From JBBDQZ01 sp040905705 (lineage in GTDB: Bacteria; Bacteroidota; Rhodothermia; Balneolales; Natronogracilivirgulaceae): 64,000 bases of DNA. The notes under the pieces were generated by a model that was not told where the DNA came from, did not search any database, and worked only from the letters and a program-made list of their open reading frames with translations. Positions 46,214 through 55,334 of the stretch are shown piece by piece. Within the stretch, counting starts at the first letter, position 1; every line of letters starts with the position of its first letter. Made by a program: the position numbers and the translations under genes. Where the stretch lies: assembly GCA_040905705.1 (NCBI GenBank), contig JBBDQZ010000063.1, positions 17,771 to 81,770 on the forward strand, written 5' to 3'.

Positions 46214-47473
46214 ATGCAAGCCAGGTATAATTTTCAGGCCGATCCTGACCGATTGCTAGCTATCGCTCATAAATGGGGAACTCCAACGTATGTTTATAAT
46301 GAGAAGATCATACGGGATCGGTGCCGAAAACTTCAAAAATTATTTCCTGATCTGCCTGTTGCCTGGCTGTATGCTGTTAAAGCCAATGATAATCCGCATA
46401 TTCTGGAAATCATTCATAATGAAGGTATGGGATTCGATACGGTAAGCTATGAAGAGGTTTTGCTCTGCCGGAAACTTGGTGTCGATCCCGGTGAAATTTT
46501 TTACACAGAAAACAATATGACAGATGCGGAAATGAACGCCGCAGCTACAATGGGGGTGACCTTGAATATAGGGTCACTTGGTCGGCTACGTTTATTTTGC
46601 GAGACTTACCCGGGGTCAAGTTGCAGTATTCGACTGAAGCCGGATATTAGTGACGGTCATCATGTTAAAGTTGACACCGGTAATGAAGACAGTAAATTCG
46701 GTATCCGTATGGATCATATTCCCGATGTTCGGCGTCTAAGCAAAGAACATCAGGTTCGGATTCGGGGGATTCATGCGCATATCGGCAGTGGCATTAGAAA
46801 ACCGGAAAATCTTTTGGCGGAAATAAAGATTTTATTAAAAGCAGCACAAGAGTTTACACATCTTGAATTTATAAATTTTGGAGGAGGAATTCCTATTCCC
46901 TACCAAAACGATGAAGAGGAATTCAATCTGTCCGGTTTTGCTGAATTGGCATCCCCCGACTTCCGGGATTTCCTTGAACAGAATGATCTGGAAACTACTT
47001 TTTATTTTGAGCCGGGTCGCTTTATTGTAGGGCCGGCAGGATTACTGCTGACCCAGGTGAACACCGTGAAAGATCAGGGGCGAAAAATATTTCTTGGAAC
47101 AGATACGGGTTTCAATCACTTGTTACGACCGGCATTATATGATGCATTTCATGAAGTGGTCAATCTTAGTACGGGTGCCATTTCTGACAAGACGGCTGTT
47201 TATGATATAGCCGGGAATATTTGTGAAAGTGGAGACATCCTGGCTTTTAACCGTAGCCTGCCGATCACCAGTCCAGGAGATTACCTGGCCATTTTGGATA
47301 CAGGAGCCTATGGAATGACCATGTCGTCTTATTATAACCGTCGGGCTCTTCCCGCCGAGGTGATGATCACCGATGATGGATTTCACAAAATTATTAGAGA
47401 CAGAATATCTGCAGCAGAAACGGTGGATAAGTTTCTTGTGGAAACAGGAAAACAGCCCAAACCGATTTCCTGA
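46214..47473 (+). CDS. lysA: Diaminopimelate decarboxylase
   Basis: PLP enzyme of 419 residues for the last step of lysine synthesis. The PLP Lys56 lies in YAVKANDNP, the HAHIGSGI motif and EPGRFIV segment bind PLP, and CESGDILA with GAYGMTMSS completes the active site from the other subunit. Complete and single, with no other lysine gene adjacent. Confidence 0.95.
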   Translation: MQARYNFQADPDRLLAIAHKWGTPTYVYNEKIIRDRCRKLQKLFPDLPVAWLYAVKANDNPHILEIIHNEGMGFDTVSYEEVLLCRKLGVDPGEIFYTENNMTDAEMNAAATMGVTLNIGSLGRLRLFCETYPGSSCSIRLKPDISDGHHVKVDTGNEDSKFGIRMDHIPDVRRLSKEHQVRIRGIHAHIGSGIRKPENLLAEIKILLKAAQEFTHLEFINFGGGIPIPYQNDEEEFNLSGFAELASPDFRDFLEQNDLETTFYFEPGRFIVGPAGLLLTQVNTVKDQGRKIFLGTDTGFNHLLRPALYDAFHEVVNLSTGAISDKTAVYDIAGNICESGDILAFNRSLPITSPGDYLAILDTGAYGMTMSSYYNRRALPAEVMITDDGFHKIIRDRISAAETVDKFLVETGKQPKPIS

Positions 47474-47779
47474 TCATTGCATACTTTTTTATTCCTATGA
47501 CCACGGCATGCAATAATTTCGTACAATGCAAATATCCATGAGTGCTAACCTGCAGGACCTGATCGATTTGTGTAGTGATTCGGTGATCCGACCCGCAGAG
47601 AAGAGATGGGAGGCTATGTGCCAGGTACCTGTAATAGGTGATGTTTCCCGGAAGGGCCTGTCACCTGTTGCAGACCATGATGCCGATCCTGAAAGCGGCT
47701 CCCGAAAACGGAATAGCAGCGCATTTTACAGGTGTTGAAGATTGTTGCCGGTAATAAAAACTGACAGTAAAATAATTTT
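47474..47779. other. Intergenic region between lysA and the MFS gene
   Basis: 306 bases. Shortly after the lysA stop there is an inverted repeat ATTGCAT ... ATGCAAT with a 23-base interval, too wide for a good terminator. A 70-codon open frame (47526-47738) is present, but its product has no recognisable motif, is rich in charged and Cys residues, and lacks a ribosome binding site, so I do not call it. The MFS gene promoter should be here. Confidence 0.45.
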
Positions 47780-49009
47780 GTGAATTTATTTCAATTTGCA
47801 ATCAGCTACAAACGACTGGTTATTTTCGGATTTTGTCTGACTTTTTTTTCGAATTTCGGACAAACTTTTTTTATATCACTCTTTGTGCCTGGTTTTCTGG
47901 AATCTTTCGGTATTTCCAATGCCTGGTTTGGTACGATATATTCAATGGCAACCCTCGCCAGTGCGCTATCTTTAGCATGGATCGGTTCCAAAATTGACCG
48001 TTTTCCTTTGAAATATTATTCACTGGCTGTTGCAGCCGGTCTGATTATATCATCGATTTTCCTGGCATTATCCCAGTGGATAGTCATGTTGTTTATAGGT
48101 CTGTTTGGTATGCGTCTGTTTGGCCAGGGGCTGAGCAGCCATACCTCACAAACCGCCATGGCTCGATATTTTGTGACGATGCGTGGAAAAGCACTCAGCC
48201 TGGCAAGCCTGGGATACACCGTTGGCGAAGCGGTTCTGCCGATCGCAATTACGATTCTGATAACGACACTGGGATGGCGCTCAGGGTGGACGGGGGTCAG
48301 TTTGTTTACGGCATTCTTGCTGCCGGTACTCATTGTGTCATTGCTTGGCAAAGATCCTGAACGACTGGGTGAATACCGAGCTGCAAATGATGAAAATAAA
48401 CATCAACCAGAACCGGGAATCCATTGGAGACGAACCAAAGTGATTCGGGATTATCGTTTCTACTTGTTGTTGCCCGGTACTTTGATATCTCCTTTTCTAT
48501 TAACCGGTTTTTTTCTGTATCAAACCCAGCTTGCAGAATTTAAAGGATGGGAAATAGAACTGCTCGCCTCAGCATTTGTCGCTTTTGCCATAGCTAAATT
48601 TATATTTTCCCTGGTCTCCGGACTGCTTATCGACCGATTCAAAGCCTGCAGGTTATTTCCTTTTTTTCTGCTTCCATTTTTAATTGGGTTAATTGTATTG
48701 TGGTTGTCATTCCACCAGTCAGCTATCTTCATTTATTTATTTTTGGCCGGTATGTCTGAAGGTTTCGGAGCTAATGTCAAAACCGCGATGATTGCCGAGT
48801 TATATGGAACGGCCAACCTGGGAGCTATTCGCAGTATGATGTCTATGTTGATGGTTATCGGTACATCAGTGAGTCCGATATTGTTCGGATTACTGTTGGA
48901 TGCCGGTTTTACATTCAACTATTTGCTTACCGGAGGTATAGTTCTCATGTTGGCTTCATTGATAATGGCCATGTTTATTTTCAGAGAAGCTGCAAGGTCC
49001 ATTGTCTAA
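47780..49009 (+). CDS. MFS transporter
   Basis: Major facilitator of 409 residues with about 12 membrane helices. The start is GTG (MNLFQFAISYKRL). The loop 2-3 motif WIGSKIDRFPLKYY (G-x3-D-R) and a mirrored GLLIDRFKACRLF after helix 8 are seen. It resembles oxalate/formate-type or nitrate-like MFS proteins in size, but the substrate cannot be named. It stands alone between lysA and the response regulator. Confidence 0.88.
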   Translation: MNLFQFAISYKRLVIFGFCLTFFSNFGQTFFISLFVPGFLESFGISNAWFGTIYSMATLASALSLAWIGSKIDRFPLKYYSLAVAAGLIISSIFLALSQWIVMLFIGLFGMRLFGQGLSSHTSQTAMARYFVTMRGKALSLASLGYTVGEAVLPIAITILITTLGWRSGWTGVSLFTAFLLPVLIVSLLGKDPERLGEYRAANDENKHQPEPGIHWRRTKVIRDYRFYLLLPGTLISPFLLTGFFLYQTQLAEFKGWEIELLASAFVAFAIAKFIFSLVSGLLIDRFKACRLFPFFLLPFLIGLIVLWLSFHQSAIFIYLFLAGMSEGFGANVKTAMIAELYGTANLGAIRSMMSMLMVIGTSVSPILFGLLLDAGFTFNYLLTGGIVLMLASLIMAMFIFREAARSIV

Positions 49010-49154
49010 AAGTGCACACTTCTGCATATTAAATAATCTTGAGAAAAAGCTTGGTATAATTTGTGGATTTTTGTTATTTAATGTCAGTTAATTCAAAGAT
49101 TAAGGCTGGATAAATTTATTTTTTTTGATTATTGGCACGTTATAATAAATATAT

Positions 49155-49850
49155 ATGAATATATTGGTAATTGAAGATGACCGCATCGTCCGTACATTGG
49201 TAAAACATGTATTGGAGAAAGAGGGACACGATGTATCTATTGCTGAACAAGGGGAGGCCGGTGAGGAGATGGCTCTTGCCGAAGAATTCGACATTATTAT
49301 ACTGGATATCGGCTTGCCGGACAAAAGCGGTCTGGATGTTTGCAAGGCTCTGCGTGATAACGAAGTAAATACTCCGATTCTGATTTTGTCAGCCTACCAG
49401 AATACGGATACAAAAATTACCGGACTCAATACCGGTGCCGATGATTATCTTACTAAACCATTCGACAATAAAGAGCTGCTCGCCCGTATCGATGCCATCA
49501 CTCGGAGAGTTAAAAAAGGGGATCACTCGGATAGTGTTTTTGAATGTGGTGAACTCAGAATAGACTTGGTGGAGAGAGAATTTTATGTAAAAGACACCCG
49601 AATAATGCTTACTAACAACGAGTTCAATTTGATGGCATATTTCCTGAAGAATCCCAACCGGATTCTCGATAAAGATGAACTCACCAATAATGTCTGGGAT
49701 ATTAATTTTGATACCAATACAAATTTCCTGAATGTTTACATCAGTTACCTGAGAAAAAAAATCGAAGAGATTTCGTCGGTTAATTATATCCAGACGGTTC
49801 GAAAAAAGGGTTTTATGTTGCAGTGTGGAAACAGTCAGGAGAGCCATTGA
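49155..49850 (+). CDS. OmpR-family response regulator, orphan
   Basis: Two-component transcription factor of 231 residues. The receiver domain (1-120) has the acidic pair ED at 7-8, phosphoacceptor Asp51, Ser79 and Lys101. The C-terminal winged helix (about 130-228) is of the OmpR/PhoB type (ELRIDLVEREFYV..., NVYISYLRKKIEE). No histidine kinase gene is in the window, so the partner is elsewhere. trmH starts 6 bases after its stop. Confidence 0.93.
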   Translation: MNILVIEDDRIVRTLVKHVLEKEGHDVSIAEQGEAGEEMALAEEFDIIILDIGLPDKSGLDVCKALRDNEVNTPILILSAYQNTDTKITGLNTGADDYLTKPFDNKELLARIDAITRRVKKGDHSDSVFECGELRIDLVEREFYVKDTRIMLTNNEFNLMAYFLKNPNRILDKDELTNNVWDINFDTNTNFLNVYISYLRKKIEEISSVNYIQTVRKKGFMLQCGNSQESH

Positions 49851-49856
49851 CATCAG

Positions 49857-50567
49857 GTGGATGCGTTCATGGACAGAAAAAAATTAGCCGATGAGATTGC
49901 TTTTTTTTCTGATTATGTCAGTGAGCACAAGAAGAAACTATTCCGGGAGAAACTAGAGTATCGAACCCGTTTTTTTACGGTTGTACTGGAAGATATTTTT
50001 CAATCACAGAATGCCTCTGCCGTGCTGAGAAGTTGTGACGGATTCGGTTTCCAGGATGTACATGTCATAGAAAACAGAAATAATTTTGATATTGACAAGG
50101 GTGTAACGACCAGATCTGATAAATGGCTGACCATACACAGATATAATCATCAAGGTAAGAATAATACCGAAATTGCCTACAACAGGTTAAAACAGGACGG
50201 GTATAGGATTGTAGCCGTATCACCTAATCAACCCAATCATACACTTCCGGAATTTTGTCCCGATAAGCCTGTGGTACTTGTTTTTGGTGCAGAAAAGGCG
50301 GGCCTTAGCGATATCGCTGTAAGTAATGCCGATGATCATTTGCAAATTCCGATGTACGGTTTTATAGAAAGTTTCAATATTTCTGTCTGCGCTGGTATTT
50401 GTCTGTATCATTTGAGAAACTTGATTGAGACGGATAACCACAACCTCTCCTGGATGATGTCATATGATCAGAAGAAAGAACTTTACTTGCAGTGGCTGCG
50501 CAATTCGGTACAGCAGTTAAAGGCACTCGATCTCAGATTTTATGAAACGTTCAACAGGTCATCATGA
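49857..50567 (+). CDS. trmH: tRNA (guanosine-18-2'-O)-methyltransferase
   Basis: SPOUT-class methyltransferase of 236 residues. The three knot motifs are visible: NASAVLRSCDGFGFQ (1), LVFGAEKAGLS (2) and IPMYGFIESFNISVCAGICLYHL (3). The intermediate VTTRSDKWLTIHRY segment is typical of TrmH, and the C-terminal tail is basic and helical. The first ATG (49857) or a second at 49869 may be used. Close spacing to the response regulator suggests shared transcription. Confidence 0.9.
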   Translation: MDAFMDRKKLADEIAFFSDYVSEHKKKLFREKLEYRTRFFTVVLEDIFQSQNASAVLRSCDGFGFQDVHVIENRNNFDIDKGVTTRSDKWLTIHRYNHQGKNNTEIAYNRLKQDGYRIVAVSPNQPNHTLPEFCPDKPVVLVFGAEKAGLSDIAVSNADDHLQIPMYGFIESFNISVCAGICLYHLRNLIETDNHNLSWMMSYDQKKELYLQWLRNSVQQLKALDLRFYETFNRSS

Positions 50568-50803
50568 GTATGCAAGGCCATCGTTCTAAATAGGACCTAT
50601 CGGTTGCATTGATATTTTTTTAGTATTTTAACACTATTCAAAGTCATACAAGAAGCGATCTGTATTGATGAATGCAATCTGGCATTTCCGATCATCCTCA
50701 CATATGGTTGTTTGAATGTATGATTTTCTATCCGCTCGGAAACCGACAATCGAATATTCCGGTCAAAATTGACGCTAACATATAGATCGTATAATATTAT
50801 CCA

Positions 50804-51589
50804 ATGAAAGATTTCAGGAAAGACGAGCTCCTTCAGTTTGCTATCCACATTGCACGAACCGCTGGTAAACAAACATTGGCCCATTTTCAAAAAAAGGTCA
50901 AGGTGGATCGAAAGGAAGACGACTCCCCGGTGACCGTTGCAGATCGACAAACTGAACAATGGATGCGTGAAAAGATAACCGAAAAATTCCCGGAACATGG
51001 AATTATCGGTGAGGAATTCGGGCAAATCCGGGAACAGAGTTCTATTCAATGGGTTCTCGATCCTATAGATGGTACCCAATCGTTTATTCATGGAATTCCT
51101 CTTTATACCACACTTATTGGGATTACCATCGATGATGAACCTGAGATAGGAGTTATCTACGCCCCGGCAACGGATGAATTGTGTGAAGCAGCGCTTGGAT
51201 TTGGTGCCCGTTACAATGGCCGCGATTGCCGGACAGGTAACACGGAATCATTAAAAAAAGCAACACTCCTCAGTACAGACATTACCACGATCCGGGAAAA
51301 AGGATTGGATCGCCCATTTTCCGCTCTGCTCGATCAGTGCCGGCTGCATCGTACCTGGGGGGATGCCTACGGTCATATGATGGTGGCGACCGGGCGCGCC
51401 GATATCATGTTCGATCCTGTATTAAATATATGGGATGCCGCTCCGCTGATTCCTGTACTACAGGAATCCGGTGGACTGTTTCTTGATTTTTCCGGACGGG
51501 CGGCTTTAGACAGCGGACATGGATTCTCTGCCAATGAACTTCTTGCACAACAGGTACTTCAGATTTTGGAGGAGTATAAAACACATTGA
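50804..51589 (+). CDS. hisN: Histidinol-phosphatase, IMPase fold (HisN-type)
   Basis: Mg2+-dependent phosphatase of 261 residues of the inositol-monophosphatase superfamily. Metal sites: GEEFG and DPIDGTQSF, then the WDAAPLIPVLQESGG segment. The RTWGDAYGHMMVATGRAD sequence is typical of HisN-type histidinol-phosphate phosphatases rather than SuhB or CysQ. Other his genes are not in the window, so the assignment rests on sequence alone. Confidence 0.82.
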   Translation: MKDFRKDELLQFAIHIARTAGKQTLAHFQKKVKVDRKEDDSPVTVADRQTEQWMREKITEKFPEHGIIGEEFGQIREQSSIQWVLDPIDGTQSFIHGIPLYTTLIGITIDDEPEIGVIYAPATDELCEAALGFGARYNGRDCRTGNTESLKKATLLSTDITTIREKGLDRPFSALLDQCRLHRTWGDAYGHMMVATGRADIMFDPVLNIWDAAPLIPVLQESGGLFLDFSGRAALDSGHGFSANELLAQQVLQILEEYKTH

Positions 51590-51620
51590 ATTATATTTAG
51601 AAAACGTTTAGTGTAATTGT

Positions 51621-53942
51621 ATGAAACATAGTGATTTAGCTTTTGTCATATTATTAAATTTATTGCTTATAATCGGTGTTATTGATACGGCCGGTGCACA
51701 ATTGCATCCCGGTAATGGTGATTATTCCAGGCGGCCAATGCTTGAAGTTCATTATATCGGTATGGAGGCCAGTCTTGAAATCGGTTTTGAACAGCACCGG
51801 ATTCGGGGAGAGGTTGACTATCGTATCCGGCCTAAACACGCTTATGTTGATTATCTACATTGGCCCTCATATGGAATCAATATCATTGAGGTGACTTCCA
51901 ATGGAGAGCCTGCTTCGTTCAGGATGGATAACGATTCACTTAAAATAAGTTTTAATGATTATTTACCTGAAGAAAACATAATAAATATTTCGATTGTCTA
52001 TGAAACAGAACCTGTCTTTGGTGTTCATTTTACCCATAACAGTACTGCTTTTTCTTCAACTTTGCCCGGCAGTGTGGCTCACTGGCTTCCGGGGCCGATT
52101 CATCCAAGAGTTGCGATGCCTATAAATTTGTCCATGGAGGTTCCTGAAGGATTTTCAGTTGTTGCAACTGGAAGCCTGGATGAGAAAGCAGAAACCGATC
52201 AGGGACACCGATTTACATGGGTTACCTCTAACGACGTGCCGATATCCGAACTGTCTTTTGCCGCCGGCCGATTTCAGGTTTCAGAAGCTTATTACGGAAC
52301 TAAAACCCTGAGACTGTATTTCGAAGAGGGAATTTTGGATGAAGATGAGGAGCAGTCGCTGTTGCAATCCATGGCGCTTATAACCCGTGATCTGGAGATG
52401 GAGTTTCAAAGTGAATTGCCGGTCAGGTCATTTCAAACGGTTGTACTGGAGGATGACCGCTGGGAGGCACGCCCTTATGCCGCAGGAATGGCTTTTCTAT
52501 TTAATTCCCGCGGGGATTTCGAAGCTATGTTACTTCGAGCTCTTGCTGCACAGTGGTTTGGGATTGCACTCAGGCCTGAACAGTGGCAGGATTCGGAATT
52601 CTACCTATTATTACAGGCATTAACAACCGAAAAATATTTTTCTGAAACCCCTGAAATACCGCGGCACCCCATGGCACATGCCTTTAGTATTCCAGTAACT
52701 TTATATAACAAAATGAGTACGGAAAGCTGGTATCATACGGTAAGCAATCTCGATAATAGTGACTTCCCGATTTTATATCAGTCGATGCGGTCGCTTACAA
52801 ATGAATGGTCAACAATACGGGATGTCTGGACTTCACACGAGTTTTCGAGTGAACTCTATAAAGTAACGGGTCGTTGGATGGTTGCACCTGATCTCAGTGA
52901 ACCCATACCAGATCCGTTATTTGAGTTCAAAGTAAGCGTTGAAAGGGTAGAGGGCGGTAATATTGAACTGAATATAACTCCTGAGGCCGATATAATCGGT
53001 CGTGAATTTGAGATAGGTGTTCATAAAGAATATGATGGCCGGGTTGAATCAACCTATCATACTTTCAATGGCCTGGGTGATGTTATTGAAATCGGTTCTG
53101 GAAATGGTGTCAGTAACATAATAGTGGAAAATACAGATAATCGTATCAATGAAATCTTCGTCGTCAAACCATTTGAATATTGGTTTTATCAGCTCAGAAG
53201 GGATGAAAGCCCGTCTCGAAGAAAGCAGGCGGCTGTTGAACTTGTGGAGCTTGTTGATGACCCCGACCTTCAACTCGCTTTTCAGGATATGCTAAATAAC
53301 GAAGACAGCCCGGAGGTCTTGGAAGCTATTTATAATGTGATTGCACGGATTACATACGGGGCGAGAGGAACAGAGCAGTTTTTTTTTGAAGGTCTTGACC
53401 ATCGTTATATTGGAGTCAGAAAAGTTTCAATGGAAGCATTGGGTATTTACCAGGACAATGAGCAGGTTATCCAGAAAGTGCTCTCCATAATTCAGACTTC
53501 CGATGATATCCCATTGGTGAACACAGCCATACGTACCTATCGCCAACTACTCGATGATGACGAATTTCGGGATTTTGCACTTCAATTTTTGGAAGAAGAT
53601 CTCACAGAACGTCTTTTTACCAGAACGCTTCTTGAAGAATTATATGCCGTACCCGTGACAGATGACTCGGTGATTTCCACTATCCGATATCTGGAGTTCG
53701 GATTTCCTTTTGATATTCGCTGGCTGGCATATCGATTGTTACGTGAACATGCTGAGGATTTCCAATGGCAAAAAGATTTTTTATTAAAATATTCCGATGA
53801 CCCCGATCCAAGAATTCGATTTTTGGCTCTTTATTCACTTCCAGCACTCGACATCGTAGATCGGGGACCTTTTTTGGAAGACAGGATGTTGAAAGAGTAT
53901 GATATTCGTATATTGCAACGAGCACAGGAACTGAATCCGTGA
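51621..53942 (+). CDS. M1-peptidase-like protein with lost zinc site and HEAT-like repeats
   Basis: Exported protein of 773 residues with an N-terminal signal peptide (about 1-26). Residues about 40-225 match the M1 aminopeptidase N-terminal beta-domain. The catalytic domain follows in register, but HExxH is replaced by Arg306-Ala-Leu-Ala-Ala310 directly before QWFG, the third ligand region lacks the Glu of the NEG motif, and no GAMEN motif is visible. From about 535 to 770 helical HEAT/ARM-like repeats replace the usual tail. It must therefore be inactive as a zinc peptidase and may serve as a binding scaffold. It follows hisN by 31 bp. Confidence 0.85.
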   Translation: MKHSDLAFVILLNLLLIIGVIDTAGAQLHPGNGDYSRRPMLEVHYIGMEASLEIGFEQHRIRGEVDYRIRPKHAYVDYLHWPSYGINIIEVTSNGEPASFRMDNDSLKISFNDYLPEENIINISIVYETEPVFGVHFTHNSTAFSSTLPGSVAHWLPGPIHPRVAMPINLSMEVPEGFSVVATGSLDEKAETDQGHRFTWVTSNDVPISELSFAAGRFQVSEAYYGTKTLRLYFEEGILDEDEEQSLLQSMALITRDLEMEFQSELPVRSFQTVVLEDDRWEARPYAAGMAFLFNSRGDFEAMLLRALAAQWFGIALRPEQWQDSEFYLLLQALTTEKYFSETPEIPRHPMAHAFSIPVTLYNKMSTESWYHTVSNLDNSDFPILYQSMRSLTNEWSTIRDVWTSHEFSSELYKVTGRWMVAPDLSEPIPDPLFEFKVSVERVEGGNIELNITPEADIIGREFEIGVHKEYDGRVESTYHTFNGLGDVIEIGSGNGVSNIIVENTDNRINEIFVVKPFEYWFYQLRRDESPSRRKQAAVELVELVDDPDLQLAFQDMLNNEDSPEVLEAIYNVIARITYGARGTEQFFFEGLDHRYIGVRKVSMEALGIYQDNEQVIQKVLSIIQTSDDIPLVNTAIRTYRQLLDDDEFRDFALQFLEEDLTERLFTRTLLEELYAVPVTDDSVISTIRYLEFGFPFDIRWLAYRLLREHAEDFQWQKDFLLKYSDDPDPRIRFLALYSLPALDIVDRGPFLEDRMLKEYDIRILQRAQELNP

Positions 53943-53970
53943 TATTAACTGCTTGTAAGTATAAATTTTT

Positions 53971-54234
53971 ATGAATTATATCATCAAACTTCCACCCAAA
54001 TCGAAACGTGATGATATCATCGAGGCCTGGGTCAATGATATTCTGTATGACCATGACTATCGGATGTTTCGTTCGACATTGAATAAGCTGATTGAAAGTG
54101 GATTTAACCGGGATGGTGTTATGTTTATGTTTCTTCACCGCACTACGCATGAAATAGCCCGCAAACGGATCACACAGCAATCTCGTTATGAACTGGCCGA
54201 TATCGCTTTCAGCAACCCGATCAGCCTGAACTGA
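53971..54234 (+). CDS. Hypothetical protein, 87 residues
   Basis: Small cytosolic protein starting MNYIIKLPPKSKRDDIIEAW. It is rich in charged residues, predicted mostly helical, without a signal peptide, membrane segment or metal motif. It follows the pseudo-peptidase gene by 28 bases on the same strand and ends before a probable terminator, so it is probably a real gene. I do not recognise the family. Confidence 0.6.
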   Translation: MNYIIKLPPKSKRDDIIEAWVNDILYDHDYRMFRSTLNKLIESGFNRDGVMFMFLHRTTHEIARKRITQQSRYELADIAFSNPISLN

Positions 54235-54310
54235 AGATGCTTATTTGGATCAATTTGAATCCGTTTTCACCTGGGAGAATGGAGTGGTCTTCTTCCTCTT
54301 GTTTGCAAAG

Positions 54311-54334
54311 ACCGAATGAACCTGCCGGTTCGGT
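54311..54334 (+). terminator. Probable terminator hairpin after the 87-residue gene
   Basis: ACCGAA (54311-54316) and TTCGGT (54329-54334) are complementary, and GAACC-tgcc-GGTTC offers a tighter alternative stem; GATTTTCT follows. The T-run is weak. It lies about 80 bases after the upstream stop and about 30 bases from the convergent permease gene. Confidence 0.4.
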
Positions 54335-54364
54335 GATTTTCTGAAGACTACCGGATATTTAATA

Positions 54365-55331
54365 TCATTTCTGACGCACCCATTTCATTAATTCACGAAA
54401 ACCCGCTTTTTTACCGTACATTAACATACCCGTTCGATAAATTCGGGCACTTACCCGGATCAGTAATAAAAAAGTAAGGGCCATCAGTAAAATGGCTCCC
54501 GAAAATTGCCAAAAAGGAACGTCGATCATAGCCATTCGGACCGGCATAAGGATGGGAGCAAAAAACGGGATCATGGACAGGACAATAGCCAGTGTCGAAC
54601 CCGGGTCATCCGATATGGGAAATAGAAACATTTCCGATTACTTTTCCCAGTAATAACTCAAATGGTTGTACCGATGAAGCAATAACTTCAATGATCCGGC
54701 TGGATTTTTCCTCCAGGACACTTCTCATAATGACGGCGCCGTAACCGATCATCGCTCCATATATAATAAACCCCATCATAAATCCGATGATGGCATGCAG
54801 GCCGTTATCGGCGGCCTCTTCACCGGTTTCAGAGATCGTACGGTTCTCAATAGTGAGATGGTAGGCAATCACGGATCGCACTTCGTCGGGTGTGTCGATC
54901 CGGTCCAGTCGAATATCCCGGACCGCAGAACGGATGTCGGAATGGATGCGATTGGAAACGGACATGCCGGCGCTTCCGTCATGATAAAACCCTGCCCGGC
55001 CTTCGCCGTCGAGTATCTCATGGGGAAGAAGAATATATCCTTCTATTTTTCCTTGTATTAGCTGTTCACGCAGGGTATCCGGATCGGTCACCACCCGTTT
55101 ATAAAATTGTGAATCGGTTTCGGCCAGCCTGTCCGCGATCATGCCGGTTTCGTCATAGACATAAAATTGTCTACTCCGGTCTGCCGTTAGTGATTGTATA
55201 ATTAAAGGAAGAACCAGCAGCAGGATCATCATGACCGGCGCAAGAAGGGTGGTAATCAGAAAGACATTGCTTCTGATGCGAACCAGGTATTCGCGCTTAA
55301 TAATCAGATAAAGCTTCTCCAGGTGGAACAT
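54365..55331 (-). pseudogene. ABC-2 export permease (NatB-like), broken
   Basis: The N-terminal piece (54606-55331, 241 residues) contains the first membrane helix, the large extracytoplasmic domain and a helix, ending LLLGKVIG followed by a short out-of-frame tail and stop. The C-terminal piece (54365-54631) picks up in another frame at FPISDDPGSTLA and continues with the family's last helices to GMLMYGKK. In intact NatB-like permeases these two points are roughly 110 residues apart, so the gene has an internal deletion that also shifts the frame. Two or more membrane helices are missing. The ATPase gene 3 bases upstream is intact. Confidence 0.8.
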
Positions 55332-55334
55332 GCG

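Noticed and set aside
47526..47738. 70-codon open frame between lysA and the MFS gene
   Set aside because: No recognisable motif, no ribosome binding site and odd composition; more likely chance in a 306-base gap.
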